A stretch of DNA of 64,000 nt. Origin: Aequorivita sp. Its GTDB lineage: Bacteria > Bacteroidota > Bacteroidia > Flavobacteriales > Flavobacteriaceae. The stretch spans positions 42,607 through 106,606 of the forward strand of contig PAZL01000040.1 in the NCBI GenBank assembly GCA_002715485.1, in the 5' to 3' direction. Position 1 is the first letter of the stretch; each line of letters starts with the position of its first letter. Under the pieces are notes generated by a model. The model made no database searches and was not told where the DNA came from. It saw only the letters and a program-made list of their open reading frames with translations. Both the position numbers and the translations under genes were made by a program. This document shows, in pieces, positions 19,244 through 28,478 of the stretch.

Positions 19244-20214
19244 TATTCAATGAATGTTTGGCTTTCGGTATTTTCATCCGAAACAATAATTGGTTCTTCC
19301 ACTTTTCCGAAGAGCTTTCCGCCCCAATCGGTCCATTTGTAACGCCACGCCATAATTAGTAGAAAGATAGGATACAGAATAAGTACTGGCGCAATTACAT
19401 CAAACCCTGCGGAAGGTTCTGAAATATCCTTTAATACTGAATTGGTTTTAAAAACCGTCCAATCTGCAGTCACCAAAAGTGCCGCAATTAAATTATTGCC
19501 AGCGTGGAATCCCAATGCGAGCTCCATTCCTTCGTCCATTAATGTCATAATTCCCAAGAAGAAGCCTGTCCCTATGTAATATATCATTATGATATTTCCT
19601 AATTTATCGACTTCTGGGTTTGCTAAATGAAGCCCTCCAAAAACTACCGAAGTAATAAGCAATGGCAACCATTTGTTCTTTGCCAAAACGCCAACCCCCT
19701 GCATTAAATAACCGCGGAAAAGATATTCCTCAAAACTGGTCTGCAACGGAATCATGATTATTGCAATTATTGCAAGAATTACAAATGGCACCAAATCGAA
19801 CTGCAAAACATAATCTTCGGGATTGTTATAATAATCTAAGCCTGTAACAACGGTGGTTGTTATAGCAATAAGTGCAAAGCCAAAAAAAACTCGCCCCCAA
19901 TCTATTTTTTTTCTTGAAGTAGTAAGTTCAACAAACGGTTGTTTGTGTAAAAATTTAACCACTAGATAAACTCCTAATAACCCTATGGCAAAACTGAGTA
20001 GCATCAAAAACAGAGTGAGATTGGAGTCTAGAACGGTCATCATTACATTTGGTTCTTGAATAGACTCTATGTTTCCGCCCTCTGCAATTACCTTAAACAT
20101 TACTGCAATTAGTAGTGGAATGGAACCTATTTGGCTAGCAATAAAAATAATGATAAAACCTACTAAATAGCGCCACCATTCGTGTAGGGACTTAAAGGCT
20201 TGCTTTATATACAT
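19243..20214 (-). CDS. CPBP family intramembrane metalloprotease
   Basis: 'QTSFEEYLFRGYLMQGVGVL' EExxxR motif and 'SVVFGGLHLANPE', 'ALGFHAGNNLIAALL'. Confidence 0.9.
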   Translation of the reverse strand: MYIKQAFKSLHEWWRYLVGFIIIFIASQIGSIPLLIAVMFKVIAEGGNIESIQEPNVMMTVLDSNLTLFLMLLSFAIGLLGVYLVVKFLHKQPFVELTTSRKKIDWGRVFFGFALIAITTTVVTGLDYYNNPEDYVLQFDLVPFVILAIIAIIMIPLQTSFEEYLFRGYLMQGVGVLAKNKWLPLLITSVVFGGLHLANPEVDKLGNIIMIYYIGTGFFLGIMTLMDEGMELALGFHAGNNLIAALLVTADWTVFKTNSVLKDISEPSAGFDVIAPVLILYPIFLLIMAWRYKWTDWGGKLFGKVEEPIIVSDENTESQTFIE

Positions 20215-20249
20215 TTTGGTTTTTTAATTATAAAATAAATTGTTCAAAT

Positions 20250-21293
20250 TTAAATCTGAAAATTCCAATTTACAGTTGGATTGTAACGTAAAGTTCCGTT
20301 TGAAACTTCCAGAGGGCTGTCAATATTATTTGTGTAAAGGCTGCCCGTGCCCAAACCTTGCGGCAATTTACTGTTTTTTGTGAAGGTATATTGTGAAATT
20401 GCATTTAAACCCACATTGCTTTCCAGTGCCGAAGTAACCCACCAACCTGCGTTGTGCTGTTCAGCAAGTTTTATCCAACTGTCGCTTCCGCCGAAACCAC
20501 CAATCAGTGAGGGTTTTAGGATTATGAATTGTGGCTTTATGGTGTCCAAGAGTTTGTTCTTTTCTTCTTCGGAAAAAATACCGATGAGTTCCTCATCCAA
20601 TGCAATCGCTAATGGTGTTTCCTCACAAAGTCTTGCCATTTCCTGCCATTGTCCTTGTTTTATGGGTTGCTCTATGGAATGTAAGTTCAAATCGGAAAGC
20701 ATTTTCAATTTTTCCAAAGCTTCATTCGGCGAAAAAGCGCCATTTGCATCTACGCGCAATTCCACTTCGGAAGCTGAAAATTCCTTTCGTATTGATTTTA
20801 AAAGCCCCAATTCGGTTTTGAAATCAATGGCGCCAATCTTCATTTTGATGCAAATAAAACCTTCTTTCAATTTTTCTGAAATCTGCTGTTTCATAAAAAT
20901 TTTATCGCCCATCCAAACCAAGCCATTTATAGGGATTGCAGCTTCGCCACTCGTAAATTGTGAGGGATATAACTCAAAAGGATTTTTTGAATACAACGAC
21001 TTGAAAGCAGTTTCAACCCCAAATTGTATTGAAGGAAATTCCTCCAATGCTTCGTATAAATCTAGTTGATTTACGCCCAATTCAATGTTTTCACAAACAC
21101 CCATTAGCTCTTCTTCATAATCTGCTCTATCATCAATGCTAAGACCACGAAGCAAGCCACATTCACCAACTCCGAAACTTTCTTCAGATTTAATAAAAAG
21201 AAAATAGGTCTCTTTGGTATTCAAAACGCCCCGCGAAGTGCCGCTTGGGCGTTTGAAGTTTAAGGTGTGTTTTTGGAAAGAAGCTTGTAGCAT
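20250..21293 (-). CDS. menC: o-Succinylbenzoate synthase (enolase superfamily)
   Basis: 'FICIKMKIGAIDFKTELGLLKSIRKEFSASEVELRVDANGAF', 'SIEQPIKQGQW'. Confidence 0.88.
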   Translation of the reverse strand: MLQASFQKHTLNFKRPSGTSRGVLNTKETYFLFIKSEESFGVGECGLLRGLSIDDRADYEEELMGVCENIELGVNQLDLYEALEEFPSIQFGVETAFKSLYSKNPFELYPSQFTSGEAAIPINGLVWMGDKIFMKQQISEKLKEGFICIKMKIGAIDFKTELGLLKSIRKEFSASEVELRVDANGAFSPNEALEKLKMLSDLNLHSIEQPIKQGQWQEMARLCEETPLAIALDEELIGIFSEEEKNKLLDTIKPQFIILKPSLIGGFGGSDSWIKLAEQHNAGWWVTSALESNVGLNAISQYTFTKNSKLPQGLGTGSLYTNNIDSPLEVSNGTLRYNPTVNWNFQI

Positions 21294-21298
21294 GGAAA

Positions 21299-21326
21299 GA
21301 CCCCTCGACTGCGCCTCGGGAAGACA
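21299..21326. repeat. Solitary short palindromic/REP-like intergenic element
   Basis: GACCCCTCGACTGCGCCTCGGGAAGACA; CCC...GGG-flanked TCGACTGCGC core, GC-rich island in AT-rich intergenic DNA. Confidence 0.4.
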
Positions 21327-21333
21327 TTTGGAT

Positions 21334-22014
21334 TTATAATTCTATAGACTCTCCTATTTCAAGCAACATCAAATCTTTATTGGCATCGTAGAATTTGCGC
21401 TTTGCCTCTTCGTGATCAATCTCGATATATCCGAAAGTGTCATAATGTACTCCCAAAACTTTATCGCATTGCACAAAATCGCTAGCAATAATAGCATCGT
21501 CAATACCCATTGTGAAATTATCGCCAATAGGGAGAATTGCCAAATCCAACTTTGTGTGCAGTGGGATCAATTTCATATCCATTGTCAACGCTGTATCACC
21601 TGCAATGTAAATATTTTTATGTTCACCTTCTATTACAAAACCGCCAGGCTGCCCGCCATAACTACCGTCTGGAAAAGAGCTTGTGTGGATTGCATTTACA
21701 TATTTAACCTTTCCAAATTCAAATTTCCAACTTCCGCCGTGGTTCATGGGGTGTACCTCGATTCCCTTTTCCTCGTAGTGGTTTGCAATTTCATAATTGC
21801 TCACAATTACCGCGCCCGTATTCTTTGCAATGGCTTCCGCATCCAGCGTATGGTCTTGATGCGCGTGGGTTAAAAAAATAAAATCTGCTTTTAATTGATT
21901 AATATCAATTTTATCTTTTGCCAAATCATTACCAGTAATAAATGGATCTACTAAAATATGTTTTCCTTTAATTTCAATTCCGAGACAGTTTTGGCCGTAA
22001 AATGTAATTCTCAT
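21334..22014 (-). CDS. UPF0173 family metal-dependent hydrolase (MBL fold)
   Basis: 'MRITFYGQNCLGIEIKGKHILVDPFITGNDLAKDKID', 'FLTHAHQDHTLDAEAIAKNTGAVIVSNYEIANHYEEKG'. Confidence 0.92.
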   Translation of the reverse strand: MRITFYGQNCLGIEIKGKHILVDPFITGNDLAKDKIDINQLKADFIFLTHAHQDHTLDAEAIAKNTGAVIVSNYEIANHYEEKGIEVHPMNHGGSWKFEFGKVKYVNAIHTSSFPDGSYGGQPGGFVIEGEHKNIYIAGDTALTMDMKLIPLHTKLDLAILPIGDNFTMGIDDAIIASDFVQCDKVLGVHYDTFGYIEIDHEEAKRKFYDANKDLMLLEIGESIEL

Positions 22015-22029
22015 AATAAATTCTTTTTT

Positions 22030-22989
22030 TTAGATAAAGATACTAAACAAGATTGCAAACAAAAAAGTGCTAAGTGCTACCTTCTTCAATTCGCCATCGA
22101 GTAGCATTGGCGATTTATTTTTAAAAACGGTTTTTATGTTTAAAAGGAAAGGAATAAATGCTATTAAAAATAGGAACTGCAGTGGTTCATGATAATTTAT
22201 TATGGTGTACATTATTGCGCAACCCATTCCAAACAGCAATAAAAAAGCATGATATTTTTTTGCTTTGAGTATTCCCAATTTCACAACTAATGTGTTTTTC
22301 CCAGCTGCAGTATCGCTTTCAATATCGCGCATGTTGTTCAAATTCAGAACCGCTGTACTAAAACACCCTATCGCAATGGCTGGCAACAAAAGTTCCAAAT
22401 AAAGCTTATGGGTGAATAAATAATAGCTTCCCAAAACACTTAACAATCCAAAAAACAGAAATACAAAAACATCGCCCAAGCCTGAATAGCCGTAGGCTTT
22501 TTTACCAACGGTATATTTAACCGCCGCGATGATGGAAATTATTGTTAAGTTGAAAAATATAAATGAAATGATGAAGTTTTCATTGCCAAAAGCTATAAAA
22601 ATCAAAAAGGTGGCGAGAAAAAACGTTAGAACGCCCGTAATAATCATCCCAATTTTCATCTGTTTGGGTGAAATAATACCCGAAGCTACCATGCGTTTTT
22701 CGCCCTGCCTTTTGGCATCGGTACCGCGCACGCCATCGCCGTAATCATTGGCGAAATTTGATAAAACTTGGAAACCAATCGTAACTAAAATTGCCAGCCA
22801 AAAAATAGGAGATTCTAAAATGTTTCTTCCCGCTAAGCAAACAATTCCGCCATATTCCAAATCTAATTGCGCTTGCAAGTGATTGTTTTTCTCAAATATC
22901 CCCGCGCTAGCCCCAACTATTATCCCAGAAACCGAAAGCGGCAAGGTTCGCAATCTTGCCGCAGCAATCCAAGCTTTAATTTTTGTCAT
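22030..22989 (-). CDS. menA: 1,4-dihydroxy-2-naphthoate octaprenyltransferase
   Basis: 'AWIAAARLRTLPLSVSGIIVGAS', 'NFANDYGDGVRGTDAKRQGEKRMVASGIIS'. ORF track start 23007; MTKIKAWIAAAR at 22989 more likely. Confidence 0.93.
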   Translation of the reverse strand: MTKIKAWIAAARLRTLPLSVSGIIVGASAGIFEKNNHLQAQLDLEYGGIVCLAGRNILESPIFWLAILVTIGFQVLSNFANDYGDGVRGTDAKRQGEKRMVASGIISPKQMKIGMIITGVLTFFLATFLIFIAFGNENFIISFIFFNLTIISIIAAVKYTVGKKAYGYSGLGDVFVFLFFGLLSVLGSYYLFTHKLYLELLLPAIAIGCFSTAVLNLNNMRDIESDTAAGKNTLVVKLGILKAKKYHAFLLLFGMGCAIMYTIINYHEPLQFLFLIAFIPFLLNIKTVFKNKSPMLLDGELKKVALSTFLFAILFSIFI

Positions 22990-23026
22990 TCTCTTTTTTT
23001 GAAGCACAAAAATACGTTTTAAAAGT

Positions 23027-23056
23027 AAAAACCGCTTCTTTAAAAGAAGCGGTTTT
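23027..23056 (-). terminator. Hairpin terminator downstream of the choice-of-anchor I gene
   Basis: AAAACCGCTTCTTTtAAAGAAGCGGTTTT near-perfect inverted repeat. Confidence 0.75.
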
Positions 23057-23092
23057 CAAGCCTAACAATTCAACAATTAAAAAAATAAACAA

Positions 23093-26000
23093 CTATTTAA
23101 CAATCAATTTTTGTGAAATCCCTTCTGCATTTTTAACAATATAGGTCCCTGGGGCAAAAGCAGATATATCCAAAGAAGACATTTCCTTTTGGCTTCTAAC
23201 GGAACGTCCAAGCATATCGTAAATTTCGTAAAAATCTGGTTTATTGAAGAATACCATACCTTGGGCAGGGTTTGGGTAAATCTTAAAGGTTGTAGCAGTC
23301 AATTCATTTTCAGGTACAGATAAAACATTATCTAATGAATAGATACTCAACGTAGCGCTAACTTCATTTGAAAGAATAACAAGTGCCTTTCCAGTAGGGC
23401 TATCGGCTGCATCCACATACACTACACCTTCCGGACCTAAGTCACCGCTTTCGGGCTCACCGGGCACGGTTCCACGGCTATTAACATACTGAAGATATAC
23501 AGGATTCACTGGATCAGTAATATTATAAACCATCATACCACCTATTCGCTCTAAAAGTACAAAAGCATAAAATTGATCGCCTATTTGCTTAACAATTATT
23601 CCTTCAGGCTCCGGTCCTTTATTATCACTTCTGTTTTTGAAATTATTGTTATCATTACTGGCATTAAAGATTCCACCCAAGTTTGGATCGGCTGCGGTAA
23701 TTACTTCAAAATCATTTCCACTATCGTAAACCAAATTACCTGTAGCCGCTTCAAAAATACTGAAGGAACGCCCACCAAAAACATGAATTTCTTCATATAG
23801 CCCATCGTTATTCTCATCACCCGAAGCAGCAGTAACATTGATATCACCAAGGTTTGTCTCTAAACCTAGAATTTCAATGTTCGAAAATACATTTGGATCC
23901 AAAATATAATCTGAATCTCCTAACTTTTTCTCTTCTGCGTAACCTGAATAATCTCTGGCATCTCCTTCATTTGCAGTAACAATATAATCTACACCGTTCA
24001 CTGAATAGAATGAAACAGCATCTGGCATATACAATCCTTTGATAGGCCAAGAGGCATTAAAGATAAAATCTGTTTCATCTGATGTATCAAGTGAATTCTG
24101 GGGAAGGCTATGGTCCTTTTTTCCAAAGGAAATAATATCTGTGATTTCCAAAGCAGAAAGGTCTATGATTGCATAAGCATTATTCTCTTGAAGCGTTACG
24201 TATGCCATCTGAGAATCATCGGAAACAGTTATGTACTCAGGCTCCAAATCTTGCGATACGGAAGCTCCTGGTCCAAAAATTCGAACGCCAGCTGCTTTAA
24301 GTGCTGCTTCTTGCGAATCAAATGCATTAAAATTAAGCGTTGTTACATCAGCTTGTGTTATTGCGCCCAAACCAGCAGTAACATCTATCACAGAAACCGA
24401 ACCCTCGGGGTCAACAGTGTAATCGTCGCTTGGTTGTCCCTCATTGGCCACCAAAAGTTTTGTTCCATCAGGTGAAAATGTAAGCATATCTGGTAAAGAA
24501 CCTACCTCCAAAACCGTTGAATTGTTTCCATCGGTATCTGCCAAAACCACAAAACCGTTATCTAAAGGATCATTTGCTGATATAGCTGCGGCTACAATAC
24601 CATTGCTTACGGCAACACTTTGAACAGAGCTACCAAATGCAGTAATATCTACAGTTGCTAAAGAGGTAATGTTTTCAGGATCTGAAAAATCCAATACCTC
24701 AATAGCGCCTACTGTAGTTACAAACAAACGTTGTGTTGCGGAGTCATACGCGGTGATTTCGGCAGTTCCGCCAGCATCAACCAAGTAACTCGTTAGGTAA
24801 TTTACGTCGAGTTCGCTTGCATTACCAGTAGGTACTAATGTATCATCATCCAGAATATATACTGAAAATAGATTTGTATTCCCAATAACAACACTCGAAG
24901 GGTTTGTTAGTGAAAGCACGAAGAACAAATCACTTCCATCCTCTGTATTATTTATTATTGGAATAGTAACAGATTGTGAAGTCGTACTACCTGCTGCAAA
25001 ATTTAAAGTTTCCGAAGCAGCAAAAGAAAAATCAGTGCCTTCTACCGCCGTACCGCCAGGAATTAAACTTACCTCCACAGATCCACTTAATGTTGGAGCC
25101 TGCGAAACCTCTACAGTAATGGTTATAGAATTACCATCTTCAGATACTGATGCATACGGAGCGTCAAACTGTACGCTTGTTACGGATACTGGTAATCCAT
25201 TACCGGGAGAACCAATGTTGGGCACGTCCATATTGTCCCCGCCCATATCAATAGTTTCAACGGCGCCATTGGCATTTCCTACTACGCTAAAAGTGGCTAA
25301 ATCTACATCGTATGATTGCCCATCGTTTGCACCTGTATCTGGATAGGTAGCTGAATCTACTGGTGAAGTAGTGTTGGGATCACCTTGCCAAATTGTAACG
25401 GCATCGCCACCGGCACCAAGGCCAGCACCATCAGTAAATCCAACTTGCACGTCGGTTAAATCAATTACTTGGCCCCAAACATTTGTAAATGTTGTAACAT
25501 CATTTGCGTCTCCAATCAAAACAATTGCAAAGCCACCTGGTTGAATTTCAGAAATACCCTGAATAATATCAGCAGTTGTTGGGTCTGCAGATTCATCATC
25601 ATAATATAAATCGCCATCTACGCCGGAAACCCAAGCTCCTGTCCCCACGTTTTCAATTTCGAACCAATCTGCAGTTAAATCTGTTCCGGCCTGACCTGAG
25701 AATATTTCAGTTATAATTAAATCTGAGGTTGAAGTTACCGCTGGCTGAAAACTCCCCAAAGCAACGATGGTGCTTAGAGCAGGGCCACCGTTACAGGTTC
25801 CTTGACCATCTAAAACTTGGAGTGTACCAAATGTCCAATTTACAGGATCAAAATTTCCTCCATTTGCATTGGAAAGATCATTTCTTAAATAGTAAGAGTC
25901 TTCGTGCTCCCAAGCAGTACCCGTACCGTCAACACCATCTTCACCAAAACGGTCAATCACGATACTATTATTATCAATAATTTGGAAGGCATCATCACCA

Positions 26001-26323
26001 TTTGAATTGATATTTGAATTTTCTAAAATATTAGTAGAAATTCCAAACTCACCGGTAAAAATCGCTTCATTATTGGTGATGTAAATAAACGCGTCTGAAA
26101 TAGTGGCAAAGGAAGAAAGGTCAATATTTGTAGTAAAACCATTTCCGTTGGACTGTCTTTGAACGGCCCACCCGGTAAAATCTATAGTACCATCAACGTA
26201 AATTTCGAGAACACGGCCATTTGCGCTGGGGCAAGGTGAGTCTACATACCCCGTTATCAATGCCTGTTGAGCAAATACAAACGTACTGAATACCAATGCG
26301 ATAAATAATGTAATTTGTTTCAT
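23093..26323 (-). CDS. Choice-of-anchor I family protein with lamin-tail-like and Calx-beta-like regions and T9SS type A sorting domain
   Basis: N-terminal 'LITGYVDSPCPSANGRVLEIYVDGTIDFTGW', repeated LTD-like 'DLIITEIFSGQAGTDLTADWFEIENVGTG', Calx-beta-like 'VSEDGNSITITVEVSQAPTLSGSVEVSL', choice-of-anchor I 'FSPDGTKLLVANEGQPSDDYTVDPEGSVSVIDV', C-terminal 'FKIYPNPAQGMVFFN'. Confidence 0.87.
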   Translation of the reverse strand: MKQITLFIALVFSTFVFAQQALITGYVDSPCPSANGRVLEIYVDGTIDFTGWAVQRQSNGNGFTTNIDLSSFATISDAFIYITNNEAIFTGEFGISTNILENSNINSNGDDAFQIIDNNSIVIDRFGEDGVDGTGTAWEHEDSYYLRNDLSNANGGNFDPVNWTFGTLQVLDGQGTCNGGPALSTIVALGSFQPAVTSTSDLIITEIFSGQAGTDLTADWFEIENVGTGAWVSGVDGDLYYDDESADPTTADIIQGISEIQPGGFAIVLIGDANDVTTFTNVWGQVIDLTDVQVGFTDGAGLGAGGDAVTIWQGDPNTTSPVDSATYPDTGANDGQSYDVDLATFSVVGNANGAVETIDMGGDNMDVPNIGSPGNGLPVSVTSVQFDAPYASVSEDGNSITITVEVSQAPTLSGSVEVSLIPGGTAVEGTDFSFAASETLNFAAGSTTSQSVTIPIINNTEDGSDLFFVLSLTNPSSVVIGNTNLFSVYILDDDTLVPTGNASELDVNYLTSYLVDAGGTAEITAYDSATQRLFVTTVGAIEVLDFSDPENITSLATVDITAFGSSVQSVAVSNGIVAAAISANDPLDNGFVVLADTDGNNSTVLEVGSLPDMLTFSPDGTKLLVANEGQPSDDYTVDPEGSVSVIDVTAGLGAITQADVTTLNFNAFDSQEAALKAAGVRIFGPGASVSQDLEPEYITVSDDSQMAYVTLQENNAYAIIDLSALEITDIISFGKKDHSLPQNSLDTSDETDFIFNASWPIKGLYMPDAVSFYSVNGVDYIVTANEGDARDYSGYAEEKKLGDSDYILDPNVFSNIEILGLETNLGDINVTAASGDENNDGLYEEIHVFGGRSFSIFEAATGNLVYDSGNDFEVITAADPNLGGIFNASNDNNNFKNRSDNKGPEPEGIIVKQIGDQFYAFVLLERIGGMMVYNITDPVNPVYLQYVNSRGTVPGEPESGDLGPEGVVYVDAADSPTGKALVILSNEVSATLSIYSLDNVLSVPENELTATTFKIYPNPAQGMVFFNKPDFYEIYDMLGRSVRSQKEMSSLDISAFAPGTYIVKNAEGISQKLIVK

Positions 26324-26523
26324 TTAAATAGTGTTTAAAATTTTTGCTAAAGTAGCTTTTGGGTTCAGCAATCATTTTAAATCAACTTTAACAAAAGAAG
26401 AAGAATTACTAAAATTTAGGATAAATTTTGAGCGTAACTTTAAGTTAATGTAAATTGAAGGTTATTAAATTTTTTGATAAAAAAATAGCTATTTTTAGAT
26501 GGTAAAAACTAACATAAATTATT

Positions 26524-26901
26524 ATGAATAACACAACCAGTTATAATTTAGGCTTGCTATTAATGCGCGTAGGTTTTGGCGCATTGATGCTCACCCACGG
26601 TATTCCAAAACTTTTAAAAATGCTTTCGGGTGATTTTTCCTTTGGAGACCCCATTGGTATTGGTGAAACAGCAACCTTGATTTTAGCTGTACTGTGTGAA
26701 GTTCTTTTTCCTTTACTTGTAATAATTGGTTTCAAAACTAGATTGTCCGCGATTCCTGTTATTATTACAATGGCGGTTGCTGCTTTTATTGTTCACGCCG
26801 CTGATCCTTTTGGAACAAAGGAGATGGCGATTCTATATTTAATCGGATTTACTGCTATTGCACTTCTGGGAGCTGGTAAATATTCAATTGATAGGAAATA
26901 G
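26524..26901 (+). CDS. DoxX family membrane protein
   Basis: 'LGLLLMRVGFGALMLTHGIPKLLKML...LAVLCEVLFPLLVIIGFKTRLSAIPVIITM'. Confidence 0.9.
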   Translation: MNNTTSYNLGLLLMRVGFGALMLTHGIPKLLKMLSGDFSFGDPIGIGETATLILAVLCEVLFPLLVIIGFKTRLSAIPVIITMAVAAFIVHAADPFGTKEMAILYLIGFTAIALLGAGKYSIDRK

Positions 26902-26912
26902 GCGGTGTAATT

Positions 26913-27917
26913 TTAATTAAAAATCCTCACCAACAATTCCTTCAACAAATCACCCTGCGAAAGATTTGCAGCACCCACACCTTTACTCTTCATATCCACC
27001 TCACGGATTGCGGCTATGATAGCACTCACCTTTTTCATAGGGTAATTTCGTGCTGCAGTTTGATAATCTTTTATAAAGTAAGGGTTTACACCCAAAGCCT
27101 TTGCCGCATCGCCTTTATTGGCAAGTGCATGGTATTTCAATAATTTTGAAAAAAAACTGTACAGTAATGCCACCGTCATGACCAACGGATTGTTTTTTGG
27201 GTTTTGCGAAAAATATTGAATGATTGCAAAAGCCTTTTTTATATCTTTTTCTCCAATGGCGTTCTGAAGCTCAAAGTTGTTGAAATCCTTACTGATGCCG
27301 ATGTTTTCCTCAATAATTTGAGGTGTAATCTGTTCTCCGGGTTTTAAGATGAGTTGCAGCTTTTCAAGCTCGTTATTTACTTTGCTCAAATCATTTCCAA
27401 GAAATTCAACCAGCATCTGTGCAGCCTTTGGCGTAATGGTATATCCTTTTCCGGCTAAAACACGTTTTATCCAATCGGGAACCTGATTTTCATAGAGCTT
27501 TTTGCTCTCAAAAACAACGCCCGTTTTTGCAATTTCCTTTGCCAGTTTTTTGCGTTTGTCCAAGGTTTTATACTTGTAGCAAAGTACTAAAACCGTTGTG
27601 GGCTGTGGGTCTTTGGCATAGGGCACCAAGTTTTCTATAGTACGTGATAAATCTTGTGCTTCTTTTACAATTACAACCTGTTTTTCAGCCATCATCGGGT
27701 AGCGTTTGGCATTGCTGATAATATCGTCCACAGTAACATCACGCCCGTAAAGCACCATTTGGTTAAACCCTTTTTCCTCTTCGCTTAAAACGTTTTCCTC
27801 AATATATTTTGAAATACCATCAATATAATAGGGCTCCTCACCCATCAAAAAATAGATAGGCTTTGTGTTTCCGTTTTTAATATCAGTGATGATGGATTTT
27901 ACTTTGTCGAGCGGCAT
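26913..27917 (-). CDS. holA: DNA polymerase III subunit delta
   Basis: 'KPIYFLMGEEPYYIDGISKYIEENVL', 'ILKPGEQITPQIIEENIGISKDFNNFELQNAI'. Confidence 0.92.
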   Translation of the reverse strand: MPLDKVKSIITDIKNGNTKPIYFLMGEEPYYIDGISKYIEENVLSEEEKGFNQMVLYGRDVTVDDIISNAKRYPMMAEKQVVIVKEAQDLSRTIENLVPYAKDPQPTTVLVLCYKYKTLDKRKKLAKEIAKTGVVFESKKLYENQVPDWIKRVLAGKGYTITPKAAQMLVEFLGNDLSKVNNELEKLQLILKPGEQITPQIIEENIGISKDFNNFELQNAIGEKDIKKAFAIIQYFSQNPKNNPLVMTVALLYSFFSKLLKYHALANKGDAAKALGVNPYFIKDYQTAARNYPMKKVSAIIAAIREVDMKSKGVGAANLSQGDLLKELLVRIFN

Positions 27918-27996
27918 TGGGCAATTAACGATTAATAATTGAAGATTTTAGATTGAAGGAACTTAATTTTGAATATTAAATTTTCAATATTTGTAA

Positions 27997-28440
27997 ATGC
28001 AAAAACTGAACTTTCCCGAATATTCCTTTCGCTTCAAAAGTAGCGAAAATAAAACGTTGGTTTTTGATGAAATCAGAAAAAAATTCGTGGTGCTTACCCC
28101 AGAGGAATGGGTTCGGTTGCACGCTATCCAATTTCTTCTAAAAGAAAAAAACTATCCCAAAAGTCTTATAAACGTTGAAAAACAATTGAAACTCAACAAT
28201 ACCGTAAAACGATACGACATTGTGGTTTTCAACAATGACGGAAGCATTTTTTTGATTGTGGAATGCAAAGCGCCATCAATATCCATCAGCCAGCAAACAT
28301 TTGATCAAATTGCCCGATATAACTTAGCGCTGAAAGCTGAATATTTAGTGGTTACCAATGGTTTGGAACATTATTTCTGCCAAATGGACTTTGAAAATGA
28401 ACGCTATATTTTTCTAAAGGAAATTCCCAATTATAAATAA
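27997..28440 (+). CDS. Stand-alone type I restriction HsdR N-terminal-type (PD-(D/E)xK) domain protein
   Basis: 'RYDIVVFNNDGSIFLIVECKAPSISISQQTFDQIARYNLALKAEYLVVTNGLEHYFCQMD' contains the D...ExK nuclease core. Confidence 0.85.
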   Translation: MQKLNFPEYSFRFKSSENKTLVFDEIRKKFVVLTPEEWVRLHAIQFLLKEKNYPKSLINVEKQLKLNNTVKRYDIVVFNNDGSIFLIVECKAPSISISQQTFDQIARYNLALKAEYLVVTNGLEHYFCQMDFENERYIFLKEIPNYK

Positions 28441-28465
28441 CTCCTCAAAAAACACTTCAAAAATC

Positions 28466-28473
28466 TATCTTTA
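28466..28473 (+). promoter_or_regulatory. Putative -7 box (TATCTTTA) immediately upstream of the GTG start
   Basis: TATCTTTACACCCGTG: box at 28466-28473, GTG start at 28479. Confidence 0.4.
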
Positions 28474-28478
28474 CACCC

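Noticed and set aside
24110-25980. Plus-strand ORFs inside the choice-of-anchor I gene
   Set aside because: Shadow ORFs on the opposite strand of a well-supported long CDS
27997-28440. Possible restriction-modification or defence system
   Set aside because: Only a lone HsdR-N-like domain; no methyltransferase, specificity subunit, helicase or mobile-element context nearby
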